From Corynebacterium yonathiae (GTDB lineage: Bacteria; Actinomycetota; Actinomycetes; Mycobacteriales; Mycobacteriaceae): DNA of 64,000 bases. A program made the position numbers and the translations under genes. This document shows, piece by piece, positions 44,243 through 53,175 of the stretch. The stretch spans positions 1 to 64,000 of the forward strand of contig NZ_JAKMUZ010000001.1 of NCBI RefSeq assembly GCF_027570195.1, given 5' to 3'. The notes below the pieces were generated by a model. It had not been told where the DNA came from. It did no database searches and was given only the letters and a program-made list of their open reading frames with translations. Positions within the stretch are counted from its first letter, which is position 1. Every line of letters starts with the position of its first letter.

Positions 44243-45316
44243 TTAGAGCCAGTGATTCTTCCGGAACCAAGCCCAGAGCCCAAGAACAACCAGGACCATG
44301 ATGATAATCGCCATGGGATAGCCCAAAGCCCAATGCAGCTCCGGCATGATGTCAAAGTTCATACCGTAGATACCGGCCACCAAAGTGGGCGCAGCCCACA
44401 TGCCAACGACCGCGGAAATGGTGCGCATATCCGAGTTTTGCTGCATGGTCACCTTGGCCACAGAGGCATCGATAAGCGAAGTTAGCCGTTCATCGAAGCT
44501 AGCAACCTGGTCTTTGACCACAAGTTCGTGATCGTTGACGTCGCGCAGGTAAGAGCGCAATTGCTTAGAAATTAGGTCTTTGTGGTCTGAGACCATGGAT
44601 TTCAAAGCCACCGAGAGAGGGTTGATGGCATGTTTCATCTCCAGCACCTCACGTTTGAACATGTAGATGCGGTCTACATCAAACTTGAGGTTAGGGGTAA
44701 AAATTTCCTCTTCTAACTCATCGACCTCGATGCTGATGAGTCGAGAAATCTCCGAGTAGCGGTCCACCATCATATCTAGGATCTTCCAAGCCATAGCAAC
44801 GGGGCCAAGCTCCACCAAATCCTGTTCGTCCTCTACCGTATAAGCCAGGTTGGGCAGCTTTGCACCGTGGCGCACGGTGATGATGAAATTGGAGCCCATG
44901 ATCATCTGGATTTCGCCAGTGGAGATGATCTGGCGCTTATCCGTGACCTCATCGTGGTCGCGGTAGTTCACAGAGCGCGCGACCACAAAGAGCTGATCGT
45001 CGTAGCGTTCGAGCTTGGGGCGCTGGTGGGCCATCACGGCGTCTTCTACGATGAGCTCGTGGATGCCAAACTGGGAAGCCACTTTGGTCATCTGGGACTC
45101 ATAGGGTTCGTGCAGGCCTACCCAAATAAAGCCACGACCGTATTCCTCAATGGCTTCCAAGGCGGAGCTAGTGGAATACTCACCGGGAAGCGACTCGCCA
45201 TCAACAAAGACGCGGCAGTGCTCGATGGCGCGTTCCGGTGGGACCGGCAGGGAAGAGGGCTTATTCGGAGGCTCGGGCTTCTTGCGGCCCCTAAAGGGTG
45301 AAGGTACGGATGGCAT
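44243..45316 (-). CDS. corA: CorA-type magnesium/cobalt transporter
   Basis: A 357-residue channel protein: a long cytoplasmic domain (about 25-285), then two C-terminal membrane helices with the selectivity motif GMNF (about 319-322) between them. CorA pentamers carry Mg2+ into the cell. I start at ATG 45316, preceded by GGAGG eight bases upstream; the frame is open for a further 127 codons, but that part lies antisense to the methyltransferase gene and is not CorA-like. Confidence 0.9.
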   Translation of the reverse strand: MPSVPSPFRGRKKPEPPNKPSSLPVPPERAIEHCRVFVDGESLPGEYSTSSALEAIEEYGRGFIWVGLHEPYESQMTKVASQFGIHELIVEDAVMAHQRPKLERYDDQLFVVARSVNYRDHDEVTDKRQIISTGEIQMIMGSNFIITVRHGAKLPNLAYTVEDEQDLVELGPVAMAWKILDMMVDRYSEISRLISIEVDELEEEIFTPNLKFDVDRIYMFKREVLEMKHAINPLSVALKSMVSDHKDLISKQLRSYLRDVNDHELVVKDQVASFDERLTSLIDASVAKVTMQQNSDMRTISAVVGMWAAPTLVAGIYGMNFDIMPELHWALGYPMAIIIMVLVVLGLWAWFRKNHWL

Positions 45317-45424
45317 CTTTTCAGCCTCCTTTGCGCGGTAGTGTGGATATGTTCCCAGTAGGTAGGCGGCGATTTTACGCAGCGGGTAAATCTTACACCG
45401 AAGGCGGGTAATATAATCGAATCT

Positions 45425-46027
45425 ATGCCTACGTGGAAAGAAGTAACCGAAGCTAACCCCGAGCACTCCCATAATTTTGCCCGCAAATGGAAGGTGCTTG
45501 CTGCACAGGGCAAAGACATCAATGGTGAGGCCCGGCTTATCGACGCCATGGTAGAACGCAACTCCACCATCCTCGACGCCGGCTGTGGCACCGGCCGTGT
45601 AGGCGGGGAGCTGCTTCGCCGCGGTCATAGCGTAGTGGGGGTCGATGTCGATCCTATCCTCATCCAGCATGCCGAGCACGACTTCCCAGACGGGCAATGG
45701 TTCGTCGGTGACTTGTGCGAGGAAGAGGTGCCGGAAGGACCTTTCGATATTGCCGTATCCGCCGGAAACGTTATGGGCTTTCTAGCGAAGGAAGGCCGCG
45801 AGCCGGCATTGCGAAATATTTTTAAGTCTCTCAAGCCGGGTGGTCGCCTTGTTACCGGTTTTGGTGAGGGCCGTGGCTGGGAGTTCTCTGACTTCCTCGA
45901 CATGTCGCAGAAGGTGGGCTACCGAGTCGACTTCACCTTCTCCTCGTGGGACATGAAGCTCTTCTCGGAGCATTCCACTTTCCTTGTCGCTGTCCTCTCG
46001 CGTCCAGGATCGGACCTTTTGGCCTAA
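45425..46027 (+). CDS. SAM-dependent methyltransferase
   Basis: A 200-residue class I methyltransferase. Motif I is ILDAGCGTGRVGGELLRRG (about 49-67), motif II GVDVDPILIQHAE, and motif IV FDIAVSAGNVMGF. The target is unknown. A perfect -10 hexamer TATAAT (45412-45417) ends exactly seven bases before ATG 45425 with no ribosome binding site, so the mRNA is probably leaderless. Convergent with the thiD-tenA gene, overlapping it by four bases. Confidence 0.87.
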   Translation: MPTWKEVTEANPEHSHNFARKWKVLAAQGKDINGEARLIDAMVERNSTILDAGCGTGRVGGELLRRGHSVVGVDVDPILIQHAEHDFPDGQWFVGDLCEEEVPEGPFDIAVSAGNVMGFLAKEGREPALRNIFKSLKPGGRLVTGFGEGRGWEFSDFLDMSQKVGYRVDFTFSSWDMKLFSEHSTFLVAVLSRPGSDLLA

Positions 46028-47559
46028 AAGCGCCTATCTGCTTGGTCGAAGAAGTCGACCTCGTGGTGGCTCGCGGTGATATAAGCGCGTTCGGCTCGCT
46101 GTCGGGTGCGTTCATCCGCTCCGCTGAGCGCCTCCTCGACAATGTCGAGGCTCGCCCGGACGCCGTTGAGGAAGTCCTCGCCCCCATACATGGATAGCCA
46201 GGAGTGATAGGGATGTTCAGGGGAATCAAATTCTGCCAAGTATAGGCCTACCTCTGCGTAGAGCCAGTAGCAGGGCAGTACTGCCGCCGCGCCTACCACG
46301 TAGTCATCCGTATGCGTCGAGCGGATGAGGAAATCCGTATAGGCGCTAGTAACTCGGGAGGCTGCGGTCGTTATGCCGCCGGCGAGCCAGCCGCGGTGCA
46401 GCTCAGCCTCTACCGCTAAGCAGTCATGCGCGCCCTCTGCCCAATGCAATTGCTGTTCCGCTTCTGGAGCTTGGCTGGCAAGGCGGGCCAGTGCCTTGGA
46501 ATAGGCGTTGAGATATTGAGCATCTTGGTCGAGGTAGAAGCTGAACGCGTCTTTTTCTAAAGCTCCTGTGCCTAAAGCGCGAATGAAGGGTAGCGCCTTG
46601 ATGGCCTCCCAGTGATCCCCAGCCAAGTTCCACAGGCGTTGGGTGTGGGGTCCGGCCGCAGGGACGAGGGGCTGCTCGACGTATTCTGGCTCCTTCAGGC
46701 TGCCGGACAGATATGGCTGCGGCAGGGTAGAGGCCGCCTGCATAAGACGTTGCGAGCGATGAAAGTGGTCCACGGGGCCGTGTCCCTTACCCACCTGGAG
46801 CTCATCTGCATGGGCAATGGCCTCGTGCAACCACTGGGTGGACCACGCAAGCGCTGCGGCGGGGGTATCGCCCGCTCCTAAGCGGGTCGCTAGTGCAGAC
46901 GAGAGCGAGCAGCCTGTGCCGTGCGTATTCTTCGTATCCACGCGACTCGAGGCGACTCGGTGCACGGTCCCATCGGCGTTGACCACCGCATTATCGGCGA
47001 TATCGGCATCTAGGTGCCCGCCCTTGACGACGACCGCCGTATCAGCGGACTTGGACCATTCTTTAGCTGTGGCAACGGCCTCCTCGAGATTCTCCGCCTC
47101 CTTCGTGTGGGTAAGTACCGCCAATTCCTTCAGGTTCGGAGTGATGAGGTCTACTTGGGAGCACAGATCACGCACGGCCTGTTCTGCTTCCTTTTCTAGT
47201 AGCCTATCTCCACTGGTTGCCACCATGACCGGATCGAGTACCACGGGAATATCCTCTGGGAGGCGGCGCAGAAAGTCCGCGACCTTGGCGGTAATGGAGG
47301 CGTCGGCAAGCATGCCGATTTTCACCGCGTCGATTTCCACATCGTCGATAACTGAGTCCAGCTGCTCTTGCAAAAACTCCACTGGCGGAACATGAACGCT
47401 GCGAACGCCCTGGGTGTTTTGGGCCACCAGGGCTGTTACCACGTTCATGCCATAACCGCCCGCAGCAGCGATGGACTTGAGATCAGCTTGGATGCCCGCT
47501 CCGCCCGTGGGATCTGTACCCGCGATGGACAGTACTCGGGGATAGATACCTTTAGACAT
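46024..47559 (-). CDS. thiD: ThiD-TenA fusion: HMP/HMP-P kinase plus TenA-like domain
   Basis: A 511-residue two-domain thiamine enzyme. Residues 1-265 are ThiD (SIAGTDPTGGAGIQADLKS at about 11-29; KNTHGTGCSLSSALA at about 209-223), which phosphorylates hydroxymethylpyrimidine twice. Residues about 300-511 are TenA-like (LDQDAQYLNAYSKALARLAS, and Cys in AVLPCYWLYAE), a pyrimidine-salvage aminohydrolase or thiaminase II. The fusion joins salvage and activation of the pyrimidine moiety. It overlaps thiE by eight bases and is last in the riboswitch-controlled thiM-thiE-thiD operon. Confidence 0.93.
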   Translation of the reverse strand: MSKGIYPRVLSIAGTDPTGGAGIQADLKSIAAAGGYGMNVVTALVAQNTQGVRSVHVPPVEFLQEQLDSVIDDVEIDAVKIGMLADASITAKVADFLRRLPEDIPVVLDPVMVATSGDRLLEKEAEQAVRDLCSQVDLITPNLKELAVLTHTKEAENLEEAVATAKEWSKSADTAVVVKGGHLDADIADNAVVNADGTVHRVASSRVDTKNTHGTGCSLSSALATRLGAGDTPAAALAWSTQWLHEAIAHADELQVGKGHGPVDHFHRSQRLMQAASTLPQPYLSGSLKEPEYVEQPLVPAAGPHTQRLWNLAGDHWEAIKALPFIRALGTGALEKDAFSFYLDQDAQYLNAYSKALARLASQAPEAEQQLHWAEGAHDCLAVEAELHRGWLAGGITTAASRVTSAYTDFLIRSTHTDDYVVGAAAVLPCYWLYAEVGLYLAEFDSPEHPYHSWLSMYGGEDFLNGVRASLDIVEEALSGADERTRQRAERAYITASHHEVDFFDQADRRF

Positions 47560-48181
47560 GAAAAGCCTCCTTAAGTTGGGCGGCGGCTGCGGCAGCGTCC
47601 TCAGCTGCCATGATGTCGCTAACGACGCAAATTCCGGAGAAATCGGTGCCGGTCAGCTCGTGCGCATTATGGGCTTTGATGCCGCCGATAGCGACGGAAT
47701 CGATACCTCGCTCGCGTGCGGTGCGGGCGAGTGCGGCGGCCTTAGCTGGGCCCATGCCGGCTGGGGCGTTCCTCTTCGTAGCGGTTGAATACACGGGTCC
47801 GATGCCGATGACATCTGGGCGCGTGTCATCCGAAATGGCGGCAAGTTCTGCTTGGCTGCCGATGGATAAACCGATAAGTTGGCCTTCTCCCAGCCTCTGC
47901 CGGGCTTCGCGAAAGGCCATGTCATCCTGCCCGATGTGGAGGTGGCAGCCGAGCTTCGCTGCCACCTCCACGCGGTCGTTGATAAACAGTGGGACATCGC
48001 CCAGTACAGCAAGCAGTTCGCGCGCGGTGCGCTCAATCTGCTCATCGCTAGCCTCCTTGTCCCGCAGCTGGACGACGGTGACGCCGCCGCGTAAAGCCTC
48101 CCGCACGATGGGAACCACGTTGTCACGCCCGCCTGCCAGGTCTGGATCGGTGACCAGATAGAGCGACCAGTCAATACTCAT
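47552..48181 (-). CDS. thiE: Thiamine-phosphate synthase ThiE
   Basis: A 209-residue TIM-barrel enzyme joining HMP-PP and thiazole phosphate to thiamine phosphate. Landmarks are LYLVTDPDLAGG (about 7-18), VVQLRDKEASDEQ (about 35-47), HIGQDDMAFREAR (about 76-88), GPVYSTATK (about 127) and the phosphate loop AIGGIKAHN (about 165). The ATG follows the thiM stop with no gap; GAGGGGATCTAG before it is the ribosome binding site. Confidence 0.93.
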   Translation of the reverse strand: MSIDWSLYLVTDPDLAGGRDNVVPIVREALRGGVTVVQLRDKEASDEQIERTARELLAVLGDVPLFINDRVEVAAKLGCHLHIGQDDMAFREARQRLGEGQLIGLSIGSQAELAAISDDTRPDVIGIGPVYSTATKRNAPAGMGPAKAAALARTARERGIDSVAIGGIKAHNAHELTGTDFSGICVVSDIMAAEDAAAAAAQLKEAFHV

Positions 48182-48994
48182 CTAGATCCCCTCTACGTCT
48201 GTGACCTTGATGAGGCCCTCGATATCCGCTGTCGGGATGTCGAATAGGGCATCCAACCAAGCAACAGCAAAGGAGCCGGGAGCCTGATGCTTTTCCGCTG
48301 CCACACTGCCTGCTGCGCCCACGTGTGCGTGGGCGGCGACGATTGCTTCGAAGGGATCTTCCCATGCAGCCAAATAAGCTGCGCAAATGGCGCCGAGTGA
48401 ACATCCTGTGCCAATGACGTTTTGGAGCATTGGATGACCCGAGTGCAGGTAGACAGCGCGAATCTCGTCGTCTACGTGGACGATAAGGTCGTGCGGGCCG
48501 GAAATAGCCACGACGGCTCCGGTATCTCGGGAAAGCGCCACGGCGGAATCCAACGCGGCTTCCACACCGTCCGTCGATTCGACGCCACGGCCGCCACGGC
48601 CTGTACCTTCGAGCGCGATAATTTCTGAGGCATTACCGCGGATTGCCGCTGGATTTTGTGGCAGCACCTCGCGCATGAACTCGGTGCGGTGAGTTAGGCC
48701 ACCGGCGCCAACCGGATCGAGTACCCACGGGGTCTGCGCGGAACTCGCTCCCGCGATAGCCGCGCGCATGCCGCCGTACTGCTCGGAGCTGGGCGTGCCG
48801 CAATTTATTAAAATGCCGCTGGCTACTTGTGCAAACTCACCCGATTCCTCCGGCGTATCGACCATCGCCGGGCTGGCGCCGATCGCAAGGAGGGCATTGG
48901 CAGTGACGTTGCTGACGACCTTATTGGTCAAGCATTGAATAAGCGGCGTGGACTCGCGCACAGCATCATGTGCGCGCAGAAAAGCATAATCCAC
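48182..48994 (-). CDS. thiM: Hydroxyethylthiazole kinase ThiM
   Basis: A 270-residue kinase salvaging 4-methyl-5-hydroxyethylthiazole. The N-terminal [21 protein letters not shown] (about 16-36), the central VLDPVGAG and the late [12 protein letters not shown] (about 197-208, anion hole) are diagnostic. It starts at GTG 48994, only a few bases after the TPP riboswitch, whose conserved GAAGGGA segment doubles as ribosome binding site. First gene of the thiM-thiE-thiD/tenA operon. Confidence 0.93.
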   Translation of the reverse strand: MDYAFLRAHDAVRESTPLIQCLTNKVVSNVTANALLAIGASPAMVDTPEESGEFAQVASGILINCGTPSSEQYGGMRAAIAGASSAQTPWVLDPVGAGGLTHRTEFMREVLPQNPAAIRGNASEIIALEGTGRGGRGVESTDGVEAALDSAVALSRDTGAVVAISGPHDLIVHVDDEIRAVYLHSGHPMLQNVIGTGCSLGAICAAYLAAWEDPFEAIVAAHAHVGAAGSVAAEKHQAPGSFAVAWLDALFDIPTADIEGLIKVTDVEGI

Positions 48995-48998
48995 AACT

Positions 48999-49072
48999 AT
49001 CCCTTCGCTAGTTCTAACTGAGTGCAGGTTCGATGGGTATTTCTCAGCCGCATCGCGTGCGGCACCCCATGT
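48999..49072 (-). promoter_or_regulatory. Thiamine pyrophosphate (TPP) riboswitch
   Basis: On the minus strand the leader reads GGGGTGC, then GCTGAGA, ATACCC, GAACCTG and TTAGAACTAGCGAAGGGA in order. These are the conserved elements of the THI box, including the pyrimidine-sensing helix (CTGAGA) and the pyrophosphate-sensing region. The closing stem pairs the GGGG side near 49065 with the end near 49000. The GTG of thiM follows within about five bases, so ligand binding should block ribosome access directly; no separate terminator is seen. Confidence 0.93.
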
Positions 49073-49177
49073 TGCGTTTTTCAGCCTAACAAAGGTGGCG
49101 GAAACTATGTGCGAAAATCAGGGCTTAAGTATCGATTTAAGGGAGTTTCAGCACTAGCAATGGCCAGCGCTGGAGAA

Positions 49178-49223
49178 ATAAAATCGCCGCCTGCGCCTTG
49201 CCGTAGGGCAGGCGGGCGGCGAT
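49178..49223 (-). terminator. Terminator of ndh
   Basis: A GC-rich hairpin with outer arms ATCGCCGCC (49183-49191) and GGCGGCGAT (49215-49223) lies 15 bases after the ndh stop. Read on the minus strand, it is followed by TTTATTTC. Confidence 0.75.
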
Positions 49224-49238
49224 GCGAGCGAGGAGGTT

Positions 49239-50582
49239 TTACTTCTCGTTCTTGTTGATGATATTGCGTGCGATACGCTGCTGGGTAGTGATTTCCAGGT
49301 TTCCGCGGTCGCGGGAGAGGATATTGGTTGCCCAGTTCACCAGCACGGCCAAGCGGCTGCGCAGGCCGACCACGTAGGTCAGGTGCAGGCCGAGCCAGGC
49401 TACCCAACCAGCAAAGCCTCCGAATTCGGTCTTGCCCAGCTTGACGACGGCGTTGAAGCGCTTGACGATGGCCATGGAGCCCTTATCGAAGTAGTCGAAG
49501 GCTTCCTTCTCGTTAGCAGTGGACTCCTCGTCTACCTTTGCCTGAATGAGCTTAGCGACGTGCGCGCCGCCCTGAATAGCAACCTGTGCTAGGCCAGGCA
49601 GGCGGTTGAGGGAAATCATGTCACCGACCATGTAGACGTTATTGTGCTCGCCCACGGTGAGGTCCTCGTTCACGGAGACGCGACCTGCGCGGTCTGCCTC
49701 TACGCCTGCCTGCTCGGCAACCATCTTGCCCAGTGGGGAAGCGGCCACACCGGCGGACCAGATCTTGGTAGCACCCGTCAGGGTGGTCTCTTCCTCGGTC
49801 TTCATGTCCTTGTAAGTGACGGTATCTGCGGTAACATCGGTAACCATGGCGTTGAGGTGGACCTGAACGCCTTCCTTTTCCAAGGTGCGCTGAGCCTTGC
49901 GGCCTAGACGCTTACCGAATGGCGGCAGTACCTGTGGAGCGCCATCAAGCAGGTAGATCTTGGCGGAGGTGGTGCCGTAGTTGGAGTAGACGTCGTTGAG
50001 GGTGCGGTTAGCTAGCTCGGCGATCTGGCCGGTTAGCTCCACACCGGTCGGGCCAGCACCAACGATGATGAAGGTGAGGAGACGCTCGCGCTCCGCTGGG
50101 TCGTCGGTAAGCTCGGCCTTCTCAAACGCGGAGATAATGCGAGAGCGCAGTTCCAATGCATCATCCAAGGTCTTCATGCCTGGGGCAAACTCGGCAAAGT
50201 GATCGTTGCCAAAGTAGGACTGCCCGGATCCAGCAGCAACTACCAGGGAGTCATAAGCGTAGGTGCGGGAGAACTCATCCTGCTCCGCGGTCACCGTCTG
50301 ATCCGCCAAGTTGATATCAGTAACCTCGGCATTGACGAAGTGAACGTTATCCTGATCGCGCAGCAACTGGCGGGTGGAAGGAGCAACCTCGCCGGCAGAG
50401 ATCATACCGGTGGCTACCTGGTACAACATTGGCTGGAATAGGTGGTGGTTCTTCTTATCGATGAGAGTGATTTCCACATCGGCGTTCTTCAGCTTTTGAA
50501 CGGTGTTAAGACCACCGAAGCCAGCGCCCACCACGACGACGTGGTGGCGGCCACCGTTGGGGCGATAAGGGGTATCAGTCAT
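49239..50582 (-). CDS. ndh: Type II NADH dehydrogenase
   Basis: A 447-residue, non-proton-pumping NADH:menaquinone oxidoreductase, the main NADH entry to the corynebacterial respiratory chain. Two dinucleotide-binding motifs are visible: VVVGAGFGGLNTVQKL (about 16-31, FAD) and IIVGAGPTGVELTGQIAEL (about 163-181, NADH). The C-terminal part (about 370-410) carries the amphipathic membrane-binding region. It is divergent from the ufaA-like gene, the same pair as in C. glutamicum (cg1656/cg1657). Confidence 0.94.
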   Translation of the reverse strand: MTDTPYRPNGGRHHVVVVGAGFGGLNTVQKLKNADVEITLIDKKNHHLFQPMLYQVATGMISAGEVAPSTRQLLRDQDNVHFVNAEVTDINLADQTVTAEQDEFSRTYAYDSLVVAAGSGQSYFGNDHFAEFAPGMKTLDDALELRSRIISAFEKAELTDDPAERERLLTFIIVGAGPTGVELTGQIAELANRTLNDVYSNYGTTSAKIYLLDGAPQVLPPFGKRLGRKAQRTLEKEGVQVHLNAMVTDVTADTVTYKDMKTEEETTLTGATKIWSAGVAASPLGKMVAEQAGVEADRAGRVSVNEDLTVGEHNNVYMVGDMISLNRLPGLAQVAIQGGAHVAKLIQAKVDEESTANEKEAFDYFDKGSMAIVKRFNAVVKLGKTEFGGFAGWVAWLGLHLTYVVGLRSRLAVLVNWATNILSRDRGNLEITTQQRIARNIINKNEK

Positions 50583-50815
50583 GGAATTAATGCGACCTTC
50601 CTTAAGAAAGCTAATGTTTACTACCCATACAGTCTAAACACTTCAAACAGAACGCGCATACTTAATGACTGACAAACTTTCTCAACATCGTTGCGGTTGT
50701 TGCGGCAGGAACCGGTACCACCGTGCGGAGCGCCTAAGCCGAGGGCCGCGCAAAGCTGACTAAGGTTAATTCGGATAGTGACTTTCTCCGCCCACCAAGG
50801 AGCGCACCTGGCATT

Positions 50816-52135
50816 ATGACTTTCACCCGCCCTGAGCATTTAAGCTCTATCGATGCAGATTCTTGGCCCAATGTCGCGACGGTTCCCGCACCGCGTTGGC
50901 CTGGCATGAAAGCCCGCCGGGCAGAAGCCGAATTTGCCAAGGCCTGCGATGACGCAGGTCTAGAACTTGATCTGGATGCCGAAGGCGGACCAGACCTTAA
51001 GGTGGGCCATGATGCCTTGTTTGAGCGCATTGCCACCAGCGGCTGGCTCGGGTTTGCGGAAAGCTTTATGGCAGGAGAGTGGACCGTCACCTCCTCCTCA
51101 CAGCTAGTAAAGGTGCTCGGTCGCCTTTTGGGAGTGGGCTACCTTCCTAAGGCTAAGGCCAAGGCGCTTAGTCCCAGCGATTCAGAGCCAGGGGAGCTAC
51201 CTCTGGATTTGGTCCGGCTTTATTCTGGTGATGGTTTAAGCCATGTGGGAGGCATCTTTACCAGCGGTGTACCGACTACCATTAGGGAAACTGTAGAAAG
51301 CTATAGTCCAAGAGCCGGCCGCAAGGAGCCGAAGAGCCACTTTGTCGATGTCACGACGCTCAGCGAGCCTACGAGCGTGGACAGGGATGACTTAGGCGAT
51401 GCGCAGCGTCGCGCGGCTGATTGGCTACTCGACGTCACCCGCACCGGCGCCGGAACACACCTATTGGTGTATCCGGCTGCCGGAATGCAGCCAGCGATGC
51501 GAGCTACTAAGCGGCGCGCAACCGTGGATGTATTGACCAGTGATGTAGACCAGATAAGTCAGATGCGCGAGGCGCTCGTGCTTGAGGGTGCAGATGATTC
51601 GATCCATGTCGAGCGCATACCCGGTGTCGTCCCGAACCCCAAGCAATGGCACGACCATTATGACGCCATCGTCACCGTGGAAAAGGTAGAACAGCTGAGT
51701 CCTCACGAGCGCAAAGAGTATATCCGCGCAGTCGACCGGTTTTTGACGCCGAATGGGCGGGCAGGAATCCAGTCCATCGTGGCCACAGAAGCAATGACGG
51801 AGGCCGGCAAGTCCTCTATCCAGGCCTTGCGGGCCTACGTGTGGCCAGGACTGGACTATCCACTCACCACAGAGTTGCACCAGCTAGTAGATAAGAACTC
51901 TAACCTGCGAATCGTGTCCGAAACCCACGTGGGTACGCACTATCTAGAATCCCTGCGCCAGCAGCGATCCTTTTTTGATGGGCACCTGAGGGAGGCCGCG
52001 GCGGCTGGCTTCGACCCAGTATTCCGCCGCCTATGGACATTCCAATTTGCCCTCCGCGAGGCACTGATGACTCTCGGGATGATTGACGCGGTGCAGTTTG
52101 GGTTGACCCACCGCAACCGCGGGGGACGGCGTTAG
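50816..52135 (+). CDS. ufaA: Cyclopropane-fatty-acid-synthase-like protein (UfaA type)
   Basis: A 439-residue protein of the CFA/mycolic acid methyltransferase family by its late landmarks: YDAIVTVEKVEQLSPHERKE (about 281-300), FLTPNGRAGIQSIV (about 307-320) and the final RRLWTFQFALREALM, as well as an N-terminal RIATSGWLGFAESFMAGEWT. The SAM-binding motif I, normally (V/L)EIGCGWGG, is replaced by HLLVYPAAGMQPAM, so cofactor binding is doubtful. In C. glutamicum the gene after ndh is called ufaA; the symbol is given for position and family, not for proven activity. AAGGAG lies about ten bases before the ATG. Confidence 0.75.
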   Translation: MTFTRPEHLSSIDADSWPNVATVPAPRWPGMKARRAEAEFAKACDDAGLELDLDAEGGPDLKVGHDALFERIATSGWLGFAESFMAGEWTVTSSSQLVKVLGRLLGVGYLPKAKAKALSPSDSEPGELPLDLVRLYSGDGLSHVGGIFTSGVPTTIRETVESYSPRAGRKEPKSHFVDVTTLSEPTSVDRDDLGDAQRRAADWLLDVTRTGAGTHLLVYPAAGMQPAMRATKRRATVDVLTSDVDQISQMREALVLEGADDSIHVERIPGVVPNPKQWHDHYDAIVTVEKVEQLSPHERKEYIRAVDRFLTPNGRAGIQSIVATEAMTEAGKSSIQALRAYVWPGLDYPLTTELHQLVDKNSNLRIVSETHVGTHYLESLRQQRSFFDGHLREAAAAGFDPVFRRLWTFQFALREALMTLGMIDAVQFGLTHRNRGGRR

Positions 52136-53040
52136 GCGGACGGCAGCTCGTCGAAGTTCTTCATCAGCTCCGCGCTTGGGACAAAGAAATTGGTACCCGT
52201 AAGGGCTGTGGAAAAGTCGAGGATGCGATCGTAGTTTCCCGCCGGCTTGCCAATGAACATATTGCGCAGGCGTTCCATGACATTTTCTGGATCCTTGGCG
52301 TAGCCAATGAAGTAAGTGCCCATTTCACCAGCTGCAAAGGAACCGAAGACCATATTCTCGCGATAAATATCTTCCTCTAAGTCATTGAGGGCGACGTGAG
52401 AATTGGATGGCTTGGTATCGTCATCCAGCTCGATATCGTCAGCCTTGGTGCGGCCGATGACCTTCTCTTGTTCCTCGGTGCTCAGCTCGTTCCACTTGGC
52501 AAGGTCGTGAATATATTTCTGGACGGTGACATAGGAGCCACGGGGGTAATCGGCGTCGTCGCCAAGCAGCACAGTATCCAAAGCCTCCTCGGCGAGGGGA
52601 TTGGCAGTGCCATCTACAAAGCCCAACAAGTCTCGCTGGTCAAGGTATTTAAACCCGTGGGTCTCATCGATGACCGTTGCAGCATCACCCAGTTGGTCTA
52701 AAACCTGCCGGGCCATTTCGTGGCAGAGATCGTAGCTATTAGCGCGGAAGTGGAACAGAATATCGCCTGGCGTTGCTGGGGCCTTGTGCGCTGCGTCAAT
52801 TGCCTCGAATTCCTTTAGCCGATTAGGAAGGGGCGCGCTGGTCAAACGCGACCACATGGAGGCGCCAATGCCAACTACGGTATAAAGCTCACCTTCGTTG
52901 TAGCGGAAGTTCACGGACTTGAAGAGTCCTGCGAATCCCGTGAGCATGTCGCGGGTGGCTTGCTCGCCGCCGTCCTTGATTTCGAGAACTAGAAAGAGGG
53001 CTGCGCGGGAAGGCTTATCTACTACATGCTGAATCGTCAT
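52132..53040 (-). CDS. DyP-type haem peroxidase
   Basis: A 302-residue dye-decolorizing peroxidase. The catalytic motif LLGFVDGTANP (about 141-151, distal Asp), the proximal haem His probably in SNSHVALND (about 215), and the distal Arg region GNYDRILDFSTALTG are all present. No Tat or Sec signal is visible, so it is cytoplasmic or encapsulated, although no encapsulin gene is nearby. Start ATG 53040: TAAAAT ends exactly seven bases upstream with no ribosome binding site, consistent with a leaderless mRNA. Convergent with the ufaA-like gene by four bases. Confidence 0.9.
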   Translation of the reverse strand: MTIQHVVDKPSRAALFLVLEIKDGGEQATRDMLTGFAGLFKSVNFRYNEGELYTVVGIGASMWSRLTSAPLPNRLKEFEAIDAAHKAPATPGDILFHFRANSYDLCHEMARQVLDQLGDAATVIDETHGFKYLDQRDLLGFVDGTANPLAEEALDTVLLGDDADYPRGSYVTVQKYIHDLAKWNELSTEEQEKVIGRTKADDIELDDDTKPSNSHVALNDLEEDIYRENMVFGSFAAGEMGTYFIGYAKDPENVMERLRNMFIGKPAGNYDRILDFSTALTGTNFFVPSAELMKNFDELPSA

Positions 53041-53141
53041 AATGCCGATTTTACGCACCCAGTGGTGATCAGGTCCGTTCGCCGACTTGGAATCGCCCCT
53101 ACTAGAGACCTGCTTGGCCTTTATATGCGCTAGTGTGCATT

Positions 53142-53156
53142 TTAGTTGAAAACTAA
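53142..53156. repeat. Short perfect inverted repeat in the DyP upstream gap
   Basis: TTAGTT (53142-53147) and AACTAA (53151-53156) flank GAA. It lies between the divergent DyP gene and the 53176 gene and could be an operator. It does not fit the DtxR consensus well. Confidence 0.35.
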
Positions 53157-53175
53157 CCGATAGCCGGGTGAGAAG

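Noticed and set aside
45317..45697. Upstream extension of the CorA frame
   Set aside because: The extra 127 codons are antisense to the methyltransferase gene and not CorA-like; a good ribosome binding site precedes ATG 45316.
53136..53160. Possible DtxR iron box upstream of the DyP gene
   Set aside because: The inverted repeat shares only the TAA/TTA core with the DtxR consensus and lacks the GG/CC positions.
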